A stretch of 64,000 nucleotides of DNA from Bradyrhizobium sp. WSM1743. Its GTDB lineage: Bacteria; Pseudomonadota; Alphaproteobacteria; Rhizobiales; Xanthobacteraceae. Location: the NCBI RefSeq assembly GCF_000473065.1, contig NZ_AXAZ01000001.1, positions 390,682 through 454,681 of the forward strand. The letters run 5' to 3'. Numbering within the stretch: position 1 is the stretch's first letter; each line of letters begins with the position of its first letter. This document shows, one piece after another, positions 25,255 through 34,009 of the stretch. The notes under the pieces are model-generated. The model worked only from the letters and a program-made list of their open reading frames with translations. It searched no databases and was not told the origin of the DNA. A program made the position numbers and the translations under genes.

Positions 25255-28200
25255 ATGATTGCTCTGGTCCGTATTGCCCTGAGCCGACCTTATACGTTCG
25301 TCGTGCTAGCGCTGCTGCTGCTGATCATCGGACCGCTCGCGGCGCTGCGGACGCCCACCGACATCTTCCCGGACATTCGCATTCCCGTGATCGGCGTGGT
25401 CTGGCAGTACACCGGCCTGCCGCCGGACCAGATGTCTGGCCGCATCACCACGCCGTTCCAGCGCGCGCTGACGACGACCGTCAACGACATCGAGCACATC
25501 ACGGCCAATTCCTATAACGGCTTCGGCATCATCAAGATCTTCTTCCAGCCCAACGTCGACATCCGCACCGCCAACGCGCAGGTGACCGCGATCTCGCAGA
25601 CGCTGCTCAAGCAGATGCCGCCGGGCGCGACGCCGCCCTTGATCCTGAACTACTCGGCGTCCACCGTGCCGATCATCCAGGTCGCGCTGTCAGGTGAGGG
25701 GCTCACCGAGCAGAACCTCGCCGATATCGGCATCAATCAGCTTCGCACGCCGCTGGTCACCGTGCCCGGCGCGGCGATCCCTTACCCCTTCGGCGGCAAG
25801 CAGCGCCAGGTCCAGATCGACCTCGATCCCACCGCGCTCCAGGCCCGCGGCCTCTCCGGCCAGGATGTCGCCAATGCGCTCGCCGCGCAAAACCTGATCA
25901 CGCCGGTCGGCACCCAGAAGATCGGTCAGTTCGAATACAACATTCAGCTCAACAACTCGCCGCTCCGGATCGACGAGCTCGGCAATCTGCCGATCAAGAC
26001 CGTCAACGGCGCCATGGTCTATGTGCGCGACGTCGCCACCGTGCGCGACGGCAATCCGCCGCAGACCAACATCGTCCATGTCGACGGCAACCGCTCGGTG
26101 CTGATGATGGTGCTGAAGGCGGGCGCGACCTCGACGCTCGATATCATCGCCGGCATCAAGCAGAAGGTCATCGACGTCAAGGATCAGATGCCGGATGCGC
26201 TGAAGATCGGCTTCATCGGCGACCAGTCGGTGTTCGTCCGCGGCGCGATCCAAGGCGTCGCCTTCGAGGGCGTGATCGCGGCGCTGCTCACCAGCGTCAT
26301 GATCCTGTTGTTCCTCGGCAGCTGGCGCTCGACGATCATCATCGCGGTGTCGATCCCGCTCTCCGTGCTCGGCGCCATCATCATGCTGTCGGCGATCGGC
26401 GAGACGCTCAACATCATGACGCTCGGCGGTCTCGCGCTCGCGGTCGGCATCCTTGTCGACGACGCAACCGTCACCATCGAGAACATCAACTACCATCTGG
26501 AGCAGGGCAAGCCGGTCGAGCAGTCGATCCTCGACGGCGCCAACCAGATCGTGACGCCGGCCTTCGTCTCGCTGCTGTGCATCTGCATCGTGTTCGTGCC
26601 GATGTTCTTCCTCACCGGCGTGGCACGCTTCCTGTTCGTGCCGATGGCGGAAGCCGTGATGTTCGCGATGATCTGGTCGTTCATCCTGTCGCGCACGCTG
26701 GTGCCGACCATGGCGAACTATCTGTTGCAAGCGCACGTCCATCACGAAGGCGGACCGCCGAAATCGCGCAATCCCTTCATCTGGTTTCAGCGCGGCTTCG
26801 AAGCGCGGTTCGAACGTATCCGTGGCGGCTATCGTGGTTTGCTCGCTCTCGCGCTGGCGCACCGCGCGGTGTTCGTGATCGGCTTCCTCTGCGTGGTCGG
26901 CGCGTCCTTCGCGCTGGTGCCGTTCCTGGGACGCAACTTCTTCCCGGCGGTCGATGCCGGCAACATCCTGATGCATGTCCGCACGCAAGTAGGCACCCGC
27001 GTCGAGGAGACCGCGAACCAGCTCGCCGATGTGCAGAAGGCAGTGCGCAAGCTGATCCCGGGCGAGATCGAGACCATGACCGACAACATCGGGATGCCGA
27101 TCTCCGGCATCAACATGACCTACAACAACACCGGCGTGATCGGCCCGCAGGACGGCGACATCCAGATCAAGTTGAAGGAAGGCCACAAGCCGACGGAAGA
27201 GCACGTGAAGGTGCTGCGCGAGCAGCTGCCGCGCCTGTTCCCCGGCGTCAGCTTCGCGTTCCTGCCGGCCGATATCGTCAGCCAGATCCTGAATTTCGGC
27301 GCGCCGGCGCCGATCGACCTGCAAATCCGCGGCCCCAATCTGAGCGCGAATTTCGCTTATGCCAACAGCCTGCTGGCCAAGGTCCGCAAGATTCCGGGCG
27401 TTGCCGACGCACGCATCCAGCAGTCGCCGAACAACCCGACCTTCAACATCGACGTCGACCGCACCCGCGCCCAATATGTCGGCCTGACCGAGCGCGATGT
27501 CACCAACAGCCTCGTGGTCAATCTCGCCGGTTCATCGCAGGTCGCGCCGACCTACTACCTCAATCCTGACAACGGCGTGTCCTATTCGATCGTGATGCAG
27601 ACGCCGCAATACCAGATCGACTCGCTCAGCGCGCTGCAGACGCTGCCGATCACCGCAGCCGGCAATGCGCAGTCGCCGATCCTCGGCGGCATATCCGACA
27701 TCAAGCGCTCGACCTCCAGCGCGGTGGTGTCGCAATACGACATCCAGTCGATGGTGCAGATCTTTGCGACGACTTCGGGCCGCGATCTCGGCGCGGTCGC
27801 CGCCGACATCCGAAAATTGATCGCCGACACTGCGAAAGAGGTTCCGAAGGGCTCCTCCGTGGTATTGCTCGGCCAGGTGCAGACCATGAACAGCGCCTTC
27901 ACCGGTCTGCTGTTCGGCCTGCTCGGAGCCGTCGTGCTGATCTACTTCCTGATCGTCGTGAACTTCCAGTCCTGGTCCGATCCGTTCGTGATCATCACGG
28001 CGCTGCCGGCCGCGCTCGCCGGTATCGTCTGGATGCTGTTCATGACGGAGACCACGCTGTCGGTCCCGGCGCTCACCGGCGCCATCATGTGCATGGGCGT
28101 TGCCACTGCCAACAGCGTGCTGGTGATCTCCTTCGCCCGCGAGCGCTACGAGGAGCTCGGCGATCCCATCACTGCTGCGCTCGAAGCCGGCTTCGTCCGG

Positions 28201-28434
28201 TTTCGCCCCGTCCTGATGACCGCGCTCGCCATGATCATCGGCATGGCGCCGATGGCGCTGGGGCTGGGTGAGGGCGGCGAGCAGAATGCGCCGCTCGGCC
28301 GCGCCGTGATCGGCGGCCTCATCTTTGCAACCTTCGCCACGCTGATGTTCGTTCCCGTGGTGTTCAGCATGGTCCACAAGAAACAAGGCGCCAAAGCCGC
28401 CGCCTCATTGGAGACTCCGCATGTCGCCCACTGA
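25255..28434 (+). CDS. RND-family multidrug efflux transporter, inner-membrane permease (AcrB/HAE1 type)
   Basis: A 1059-residue proton-driven pump of the usual family length. TM1 is at residues about 12-32; two large periplasmic loops follow TM1 and TM7. The proton-relay Asp pair is intact in GILVDDATVTIENI (about residues 399-412), and the TM10-11 region contains AIMCMGVATANSVLVISFAR. FAEGR-type amphiphilic-drug versus metal specificity: the DD motif fits HAE (hydrophobic/amphiphilic) rather than heavy-metal CusA-type pumps. The gene for the membrane-fusion protein follows with a 14-bp overlap, in the reverse of the common MFP-first order. No outer-membrane TolC-type gene is present, so the pump must use a shared channel. 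Confidence 0.92.
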   Translation: MIALVRIALSRPYTFVVLALLLLIIGPLAALRTPTDIFPDIRIPVIGVVWQYTGLPPDQMSGRITTPFQRALTTTVNDIEHITANSYNGFGIIKIFFQPNVDIRTANAQVTAISQTLLKQMPPGATPPLILNYSASTVPIIQVALSGEGLTEQNLADIGINQLRTPLVTVPGAAIPYPFGGKQRQVQIDLDPTALQARGLSGQDVANALAAQNLITPVGTQKIGQFEYNIQLNNSPLRIDELGNLPIKTVNGAMVYVRDVATVRDGNPPQTNIVHVDGNRSVLMMVLKAGATSTLDIIAGIKQKVIDVKDQMPDALKIGFIGDQSVFVRGAIQGVAFEGVIAALLTSVMILLFLGSWRSTIIIAVSIPLSVLGAIIMLSAIGETLNIMTLGGLALAVGILVDDATVTIENINYHLEQGKPVEQSILDGANQIVTPAFVSLLCICIVFVPMFFLTGVARFLFVPMAEAVMFAMIWSFILSRTLVPTMANYLLQAHVHHEGGPPKSRNPFIWFQRGFEARFERIRGGYRGLLALALAHRAVFVIGFLCVVGASFALVPFLGRNFFPAVDAGNILMHVRTQVGTRVEETANQLADVQKAVRKLIPGEIETMTDNIGMPISGINMTYNNTGVIGPQDGDIQIKLKEGHKPTEEHVKVLREQLPRLFPGVSFAFLPADIVSQILNFGAPAPIDLQIRGPNLSANFAYANSLLAKVRKIPGVADARIQQSPNNPTFNIDVDRTRAQYVGLTERDVTNSLVVNLAGSSQVAPTYYLNPDNGVSYSIVMQTPQYQIDSLSALQTLPITAAGNAQSPILGGISDIKRSTSSAVVSQYDIQSMVQIFATTSGRDLGAVAADIRKLIADTAKEVPKGSSVVLLGQVQTMNSAFTGLLFGLLGAVVLIYFLIVVNFQSWSDPFVIITALPAALAGIVWMLFMTETTLSVPALTGAIMCMGVATANSVLVISFARERYEELGDPITAALEAGFVRFRPVLMTALAMIIGMAPMALGLGEGGEQNAPLGRAVIGGLIFATFATLMFVPVVFSMVHKKQGAKAAASLETPHVAH

Positions 28435-29623
28435 ATCCCGCTCGGCGGTGTCGCACCGGAAACTGGGCATCTTCGGCGTGGTGGCGCTGATTGCGGCAGG
28501 CCTTGTCGTCGGCACCGGCATCAGGGCCCGCGAGGAGCAGGGCATCAAGCTGAAAGAATGGACTGACGACCAGGCCGTTCCCAGCGTGGCGGTGACGCTG
28601 CCCAGCGTCAAGGACCTCAACGCCACCATCGATCTGCCGGGCCGGCTGGAAGCCTACTACCGTGCGCCGATCTTCGCGCGCGTGTCGGGCTACCTGAAGA
28701 GCTGGAGTGCCGACATCGGTGCCCGCGTCAGGGCAGGTCAGGTGATTGCGGAGATCGAGGCGCCCGATCTCGATCAGCAGCTGCTGCAGGCCCGCGCCGA
28801 TCTCGCCAGCCAGCAGGCCAGCGCCAGATTGTCGGAGGCAACGCTCAACCGGCGCAAGACGCTGGTCGCTTCCAACTTCGTCTCCGCGCAGGAGATCGAC
28901 GAGCGCACCGCCGACCTTTCCAACAAGAACGCCGCGGTCAATTCGGGCAAGGCCAATGTCGAGCGGCTGGAAGCGCTCGCCGGCTACAAGAAGATCACCG
29001 CGCCGTTCGACGGCGTCGTCACCGCGCGCGACACCGATGTCGGCGCGCTGATCAATGCCGGCGGCGGCTCAGGCCCGGCGATGTTCGTGATCTCCGACAT
29101 CACCAAGCTGCGCGTCTACGTCAACGTGCCCCAGAATTACGTGCCGGCGATCAAAATCGGCGCCAAGGCCACCATCACGCTGCCGGAATATCCAAACCGG
29201 ACGTTCCAGGCGACGGTGGAGGCCTCCTCGCAGGCCGTCGACGTCGCCTCCGGCACCACGCGCATGCAGCTCGGGCTCGACAATTCGTCAGGCGAGCTGA
29301 TGCCCGGCGGCTATGCCAGCGTGAAACTGAGCCTCCAGCGTGACGCCGCGCCGCTCAGCATTCCCGCCAGCGCCTTGATCTTCAACGGCAGCGGCCTGCG
29401 TGTCGCGACCGTCGGTGCGGACGACAAGGTGCGGTTCAAGAGCGTGACCATCGCCCGCGACCTCGGCCGCGAGATCGAGCTCGCCTCAGGCATCGCGCCG
29501 GACGATCGCATCATCACGGCGCCGCCGGATGGTCTTTCCGACGGTGATGCGGTCCGCGTCGTCGGCGCCGGCGCCAAGGGCAAGCCGGCGACCGCGTCGG
29601 AGAAGCAGCCGCCGAAGAGCTAG
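28421..29623 (+). CDS. RND efflux membrane-fusion (periplasmic adaptor) protein
   Basis: A 400-residue periplasmic adaptor. One N-terminal membrane anchor is at about residues 17-35 (FGVVALIAAGLVVGTGI). A biotinyl-lipoyl half (ARVSGYLKSWSADIGARVRA) precedes a short alpha-helical hairpin (residues about 110-175), followed by the second lipoyl half (YKKITAPFDGVVTARDTDVG), beta-barrel and membrane-proximal domains. There is no lipobox. The gene overlaps the pump gene by 14 bp. The C-terminal tail is Lys/Pro-rich and probably disordered. A repeat follows the stop codon. Confidence 0.9.
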   Translation: MSPTESRSAVSHRKLGIFGVVALIAAGLVVGTGIRAREEQGIKLKEWTDDQAVPSVAVTLPSVKDLNATIDLPGRLEAYYRAPIFARVSGYLKSWSADIGARVRAGQVIAEIEAPDLDQQLLQARADLASQQASARLSEATLNRRKTLVASNFVSAQEIDERTADLSNKNAAVNSGKANVERLEALAGYKKITAPFDGVVTARDTDVGALINAGGGSGPAMFVISDITKLRVYVNVPQNYVPAIKIGAKATITLPEYPNRTFQATVEASSQAVDVASGTTRMQLGLDNSSGELMPGGYASVKLSLQRDAAPLSIPASALIFNGSGLRVATVGADDKVRFKSVTIARDLGREIELASGIAPDDRIITAPPDGLSDGDAVRVVGAGAKGKPATASEKQPPKS

Positions 29624-29630
29624 GGCGGTC

Positions 29631-29769
29631 TCGTGCCCCGGACGCAGCGCAGCATGAAATGATGCGCTGCTGAGCCGGGGCCCATCTCTCCTAGCGGTAT
29701 ACGTTGCTGTCTGGGTCGTCCCGGCTCTGCGGAGCGGCACTTCGCACCGCACCGCGTCCGGGACACGAG
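29631..29769. repeat. Palindromic intergenic repeat, family H copy 1
   Basis: It begins GTGCCCCGGACGCAGCGCAG and ends with the complement CGCGTCCGGGAC; GAGCCGGGGCCCAT and the matching GTCCCGGCTC are internal. A second copy is at 52892-53038. It fills the interval between the convergent adaptor and thiolase-like genes. Confidence 0.8.
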
Positions 29770-29775
29770 AGCCGG

Positions 29776-31284
29776 CTACGCCACCCGCCACTCCGGCACG
29801 CCATCCCCAGCCATCGTGATCTCGCCGAACGAACCCACCGGCGTGCGATCCATGTTGAGCAGATGCGCCAGCGTCGCGCTATCGCTCGCCGGAATTCGCG
29901 CCAACGTGCGGCGATCATCCAGCGTCCGCAGCATCACCACGCCGTGCTCGACATCGCCGCCGCGGCCGTAGAGCACCGTAAAGCTCTCGACCTTGCCCTT
30001 GCCGTTTGCCTCCGTCACGAACTCCGGGACCGCGCGCTTGTTGCGGTCGGCCTCGCCTTGCACGCTCGTCTCCTGCGCCAGCGCCTCGCGCGGTGGCGTC
30101 TTCGAGACCACCAGCGCATGATGCTTGGTGACGAAGCCGCCCTGGCCATAGAGCAGGCCGAGCCTTGCGCCATCACGCACACGCCGCACCATCGCACAGG
30201 CCGCATGCGTCATGTAGGTGTTGAGCGGAGCGCCGAAGAAGGTGAGCCCGCCGGTCATGGTTGGCTGCACATCGGCACCTAAGCCCAGCGTCCGCCGCGC
30301 CATCTTGGGCACGCACGGAAAACAGCTGTAGAGCTCGATCGCGTCGAATTGTCTGCCGTCGCCCCCGGCGAGGTCCGTCACCGCTTTCAGCACCGCGTTC
30401 TGCGGATGGCTCTCGTAGAACTGGTCGCGCAGCAGATAGTCGCGCGGCTCCTCCGCCGAGGCGCCGCCGAGCGGATAGACCAGTTTGTCCTCGGCAATCC
30501 CGGCCGCCCGCGCCTTGGCAAGACTGGTGAGCAGCAGCGCGCCGCCCATATTGACGCTGGGATTGGCAACCATGAGCTTGTTGTAGGGCCACGCGATCAG
30601 GCGGTTATCGGCAGTCGGCGTCGTGATCTCCTCGGGCGCATAGCGCCGCTTCAGCCAAGCATTGGGATTTTGCCCGGCGGCTTCCGAATAGCGCGACCAT
30701 AGCGTGCCGGACTCCGCCATTGCCTCGCGCGGCGTCTGGCCCCACTGCGCAGAAGACGCCGCCTCATAGAACGGATAGACGGTGACGGGACGAAATACGC
30801 CGAGCTTCACCGCTAAGGGCTTCTGGAACGCCGCGCCGCGCTTGGGCTCCTCGACATCATGGGCGAACGGGGTCCATGGCAGCTTGACGCCGGCACGCTC
30901 CGCCTTGGTCGCAGTCGACTGCGCCTCCGCGCCGCAGACTGCCGCCACGCCGCATTCCCCGCGCGCGATGCGCTTGGCCGCCTCGTGGATGTAGCGGATC
31001 GGGCTCTCGCCGCCGACCGGGCCGTAATAGCAATGCGCGGGCGAGATGCCGAGGCGCCGTGCCAAAAGCTTCTCCGGATCGCGATAGCGCCAGCTCAGGA
31101 AGTTGACGACGTCGAGCGACTGCACCTCGCCGAGCAGCTTTGCACCGGCATCGGCCTCGGCGCGCCGCAGCGCCTGTTCGAGCAGATCGAGCGGCTCGAG
31201 GCCTTCCGTGATCTCCTTGGGGCGGTCGACGATCTCGCCGATGCCGACGATGACGGGAATGCGGTCTTCAGGAATATTGGTCAT
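29776..31284 (-). CDS. Thiolase-like protein (TLP1 / acetyl-CoA acetyltransferase-like, long form)
   Basis: About 502 residues, longer than a thiolase (about 390) because of a C-terminal extra domain (about residues 400-502, ending GDGVPEWRVA), as in type 1 thiolase-like proteins of mycobacteria. The N-terminal active-site region reads GGESPIRYIHEAAKRIARGE where thiolases have the CGSGLQA nucleophile Cys, so that Cys is missing. YSCFPCVPKMA and NTYMTHAACAM occupy the later active-site loops. It is therefore unlikely to be an ordinary biosynthetic or degradative thiolase. The ATG at 31284 has AAGAAG directly upstream; a GTG at 31299 is the alternative. The nitronate monooxygenase gene lies upstream on the same strand. 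Confidence 0.8.
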   Translation of the reverse strand: MTNIPEDRIPVIVGIGEIVDRPKEITEGLEPLDLLEQALRRAEADAGAKLLGEVQSLDVVNFLSWRYRDPEKLLARRLGISPAHCYYGPVGGESPIRYIHEAAKRIARGECGVAAVCGAEAQSTATKAERAGVKLPWTPFAHDVEEPKRGAAFQKPLAVKLGVFRPVTVYPFYEAASSAQWGQTPREAMAESGTLWSRYSEAAGQNPNAWLKRRYAPEEITTPTADNRLIAWPYNKLMVANPSVNMGGALLLTSLAKARAAGIAEDKLVYPLGGASAEEPRDYLLRDQFYESHPQNAVLKAVTDLAGGDGRQFDAIELYSCFPCVPKMARRTLGLGADVQPTMTGGLTFFGAPLNTYMTHAACAMVRRVRDGARLGLLYGQGGFVTKHHALVVSKTPPREALAQETSVQGEADRNKRAVPEFVTEANGKGKVESFTVLYGRGGDVEHGVVMLRTLDDRRTLARIPASDSATLAHLLNMDRTPVGSFGEITMAGDGVPEWRVA

Positions 31285-31318
31285 TTCTTCTTGCTTCACG
31301 TTTCAGTCTCGGGCACGC

Positions 31319-31440
31319 CGTCGTCCTTCGAGGCCTTCGCTGCGCTACGGCACCTCAGGATGACGGCTGCGGGGGAAGCGTCATCCTGAGGTGCGAGGCC
31401 GGCGGCGCAACGCGCCGTCGGGCGAGCCTCGAAGGATGGG
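31319..31440. repeat. Palindromic intergenic repeat, family G
   Basis: GTCGTCCTTCGAGGCCTTCG and its near-complement CGAGCCTCGAAGGATG flank CACCTCAGGATGACG/CGTCATCCTGAGGTG, giving a nested inverted repeat. This is the only copy of this type that I noticed in the window. Confidence 0.75.
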
Positions 31441-31467
31441 CCGCGAACACCACGCCGGCCACAGCAA

Positions 31468-32601
31468 CTACTCCGCCACCAGCGCATTCATGTGCTCGAC
31501 GGCTTCGGCAAAATCTTCCTTGAACTCCTGCACCACGGCACCCGCCGACTTCACGCTGTCGATCAGGCCGACACCCTGGCCGACGAAATAGCTGACGAGA
31601 TCGCGCGCCTTGGCGTTGCCGCTTGCGGCAGCTCGGTCGATGGAATGGAAGGCGTCGCGGCTGATGATGCTTTGCAGCGGCATCGGCAGCGCGCCCGGGC
31701 TGTCCGGCGCGCGGTCCCAGGCATCGGTCCAGACCGAACGGAGCTGCCGGGCCGGTTTGCCGGTGCGGCCTTTCGAGCGCACCGCGTCGCGCGAGGAGGC
31801 CGCGATCATCTTCTTGCGAAAGATCTCCGTGGTCTCGGCCTCGACGGTGGCGAGCCACACCGAGCCGGTCCAGGCGCCGGCCGCGCCCATCGCCATGCAG
31901 GCCGCCATCTGTCGTCCGGTCATGATGCCGCCGGCCGCCAGCACCGGCACGTCGCGGATGGGCTTGATCGCCTTGATCACCTCCGGCACCAGCACCATGG
32001 TCGAGACCTCGCCGCAATGGCCGCCGGCCTCGGTGCCCTGCACCACGAGGATGTCGATGCCGGCCGCGACCTGGCGCAGCGCGTGCTCCTTGGCGCCGAC
32101 CAGTGCCGCAACGGGGACGCCGTGTTTCCTGCCCATCTCGATCATCGCCTTCGGCGGCACGCCCAGCGCATTGGCGATCAGCCGGATCGGATGATTGAAG
32201 GAGACCTCCAGCAGCTGAAGCGCGGTCTTCGCATCGAACGGTTGCGGTTGATTGTCTGCCACTTCAGTGGCGGTCAGCTCGATATCGTATTTCTTCAGAA
32301 GATCGCGCGTGTAGTCGCGGTGCGCCTGCGGCACGCGCGCTTCCAGGCTCTTCCAGGTGACGTCCTTCTCGCCTGCGGTCGAGATGTTTTCGGGGATCAG
32401 CACGTCGATGCCGTAGGGCTTGCCGTCGACGTGATCGTCGATCCATGTCAGTTCGCGTTCGAGCGTGTCGGGCGTGTGCACGGTCGCGCCCAGCACGCCG
32501 AAGCCGCCGGCACGGCTGACGGCAGCGACGACGTCGCGGCAATGGCTGAAGGCGAGCAGTGGGAATTCGATGCCCAGCATGTCGCAGATCGGCGATTTCA
32601 T
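31468..32601 (-). CDS. Nitronate monooxygenase / 2-nitropropane dioxygenase family flavoprotein
   Basis: A 377-residue FMN-dependent TIM-barrel enzyme. MKSPICDMLGIEFPLLAFSH starts the barrel, and VQGTEAGGHCGEVSTMVLVP (FMN phosphate and conserved His region) and VLAAGGIMTGRQMAACMAMG follow in family order. GAAGAWTGSVWLATVEAE completes the FMN site. Members oxidise alkyl nitronates or act as enoyl reductases on unusual acyl chains, so either detoxification or acyl metabolism is possible. GGGAGAG precedes the ATG by 4 nt. It is co-directional with the thiolase-like gene downstream, separated by a repeat. Confidence 0.87.
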   Translation of the reverse strand: MKSPICDMLGIEFPLLAFSHCRDVVAAVSRAGGFGVLGATVHTPDTLERELTWIDDHVDGKPYGIDVLIPENISTAGEKDVTWKSLEARVPQAHRDYTRDLLKKYDIELTATEVADNQPQPFDAKTALQLLEVSFNHPIRLIANALGVPPKAMIEMGRKHGVPVAALVGAKEHALRQVAAGIDILVVQGTEAGGHCGEVSTMVLVPEVIKAIKPIRDVPVLAAGGIMTGRQMAACMAMGAAGAWTGSVWLATVEAETTEIFRKKMIAASSRDAVRSKGRTGKPARQLRSVWTDAWDRAPDSPGALPMPLQSIISRDAFHSIDRAAASGNAKARDLVSYFVGQGVGLIDSVKSAGAVVQEFKEDFAEAVEHMNALVAE

Positions 32602-32951
32602 GGCTCTCTCCCGGCGGCAACCGTCGCGTTCTCGTTGGCTTCGGAGCGATGCGAGACGACGCTAGCTGATCGTCACCTGCGATGCCATGCCGGATTCGAC
32701 GACGCATCTTGCGTGCAGACGTCGTGCGATTACGCCTGCAGCACCGACGTCTCCTGGCGGATCAGTGACGAGGTCGCGGCGGTGACGCCGTCATTCCGGG
32801 CTCGCCCTGCGGGCGCCCCGGAATGACGGCGGGGAGGGGGTGCCATGACAAAAAGTAGAGTTGGCCCGTCCGACAATGCATTTCGGCGCCCTTGTCATCG
32901 GCCATCCGCGGGCTAATTAATGCAGACGCATCTTTCCGCCGGAGCCCCCGC
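32602..32951. other. Intergenic region between divergent nitronate monooxygenase and glutathione transferase genes
   Basis: About 350 bp. It contains one minimal family A repeat at 32790-32828 and otherwise no open frame with recognisable homology. Promoters for both flanking genes must lie here, but I could not point to convincing -35/-10 hexamers. Confidence 0.5.
32790..32828. repeat. Palindromic intergenic repeat, family A, minimal copy
   Basis: GTCATTCCGGGCTCGCCCT and GGGCGCCCCGGAATGAC: the outer arms of the family A element without its inner hairpin, 39 bp in all. Confidence 0.8.
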
Positions 32952-33827
32952 ATGACCGACGCCCCCGCCTACGTGCCGCCCAAAGTCTGGACCTGGAACA
33001 AGGAGAATGGCGGGCAGTTCGCCAGCATCAACCGCCCGATCGCCGGCCCCACCCACGACAAGGAGCTGCCGGTCGGCAAGCACCCCCTCCAGCTCTATTC
33101 GCTGGGGACGCCGAACGGGGTGAAGGTCACTGTGATGCTGGAGGAACTGCTGGCGCTCGGCCACAAGGGGGCCGAGTACGACGCCTGGCTGATCAGGATC
33201 GGCAATGGCGACCAGTTCGGCAGCGGTTTTGTCGATATCAATCCGAACTCGAAAATCCCCGCGCTGATGGATCGCTCGGGTCCGGAGCCGATCCGGGTGT
33301 TCGAGTCCGGCTCGATCCTGTTCTATCTCGCCGAGAAGTTCGGCGCCTTCCTGCCGAAGGACATCAAGACCCGTACTGAAGCCATGTCCTGGCTGTTCTG
33401 GCAGATGGGCAGCGCGCCCTATCTCGGCGGCGGCTTCGGCCATTTCTACGCCTATGCGCCGACCAAGATCGAATACGCCATCGACCGTTTCGCGATGGAG
33501 ACAAAGCGCCAGCTCGACGTGCTCGACCGGCGTCTCGCCGACAACGAATATCTCGCGGGCAAGGAGTACACCATCGCCGACATCGCGGTGTGGCCCTGGT
33601 ATGGCGCGCTCGCCAAGGGGCTGGTCTATGGCGCCGGCGAATTCCTCTCGGTGCAGGACTACAAGAACGTGCAGCGCTGGACCGACCAGATCGCCAAGCG
33701 TCCGGCCGTGAAGCGCGGCCGCATGGTCAACCGTGTCTCCGGCGACCCCGCGAGCCAGCTGCACGAGCGTCACGACGCGAGCGATTTCGAAACGAAGACG
33801 CAGGACAAGCTCGCGCCCGCGACGTAG
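32952..33827 (+). CDS. Glutathione S-transferase family protein (YghU-like)
   Basis: A 291-residue GST with an N-terminal extension before the thioredoxin fold, as in YghU/Nu-class enzymes that bind two glutathiones and act as disulfide-bond reductases. The fold begins LQLYSLGTPNGVKVTVMLEE (about residues 47-66), with NPNSKIPAL and ESGSILFYLAE forming the glutathione site. The helical domain carries YLAGKEYTIADIAVWPW. The ATG at 32952 has CGGAG upstream; an in-frame ATG at 32892 would add a non-family extension. It stands alone on the plus strand. Confidence 0.87.
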   Translation: MTDAPAYVPPKVWTWNKENGGQFASINRPIAGPTHDKELPVGKHPLQLYSLGTPNGVKVTVMLEELLALGHKGAEYDAWLIRIGNGDQFGSGFVDINPNSKIPALMDRSGPEPIRVFESGSILFYLAEKFGAFLPKDIKTRTEAMSWLFWQMGSAPYLGGGFGHFYAYAPTKIEYAIDRFAMETKRQLDVLDRRLADNEYLAGKEYTIADIAVWPWYGALAKGLVYGAGEFLSVQDYKNVQRWTDQIAKRPAVKRGRMVNRVSGDPASQLHERHDASDFETKTQDKLAPAT

Positions 33828-33835
33828 CGTCTTTA

Positions 33836-34002
33836 CCTCTCCCCGCTTGCGGGGGGAGGTCGAATTCGATCGCAGATCGAATTCGGGTGAGGGGGTACAG
33901 GTCTCACTGCCATCTCATCTGTGGAGAGAGGCCCCTCACCCCAACCCTCTCAGCGCGAGCGAAGCTCGTCGCGACCCCGTAAGAACGGGGAGAGGGAGAG
34001 GA
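33836..34002. repeat. Palindromic intergenic repeat, family C copy 2
   Basis: CCTCTCCCCGCTTGCGGGG and GACGGGGAGAGG-like ends flank GAATTCGATCGCAGATCGAATTC (arms GAATTCGATC/GATCGAATTC) and a CCCCTCACCC segment. It separates the convergent GST and acyl-CoA dehydrogenase genes and could end transcription in both directions. Confidence 0.8.
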
Positions 34003-34009
34003 GAGACCT

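Noticed and set aside
25690..27474. 594-codon open frame opposite the RND pump gene
   Set aside because: His/Arg/Asp-rich antisense translation without motifs; the plus-strand gene is an intact AcrB homologue.
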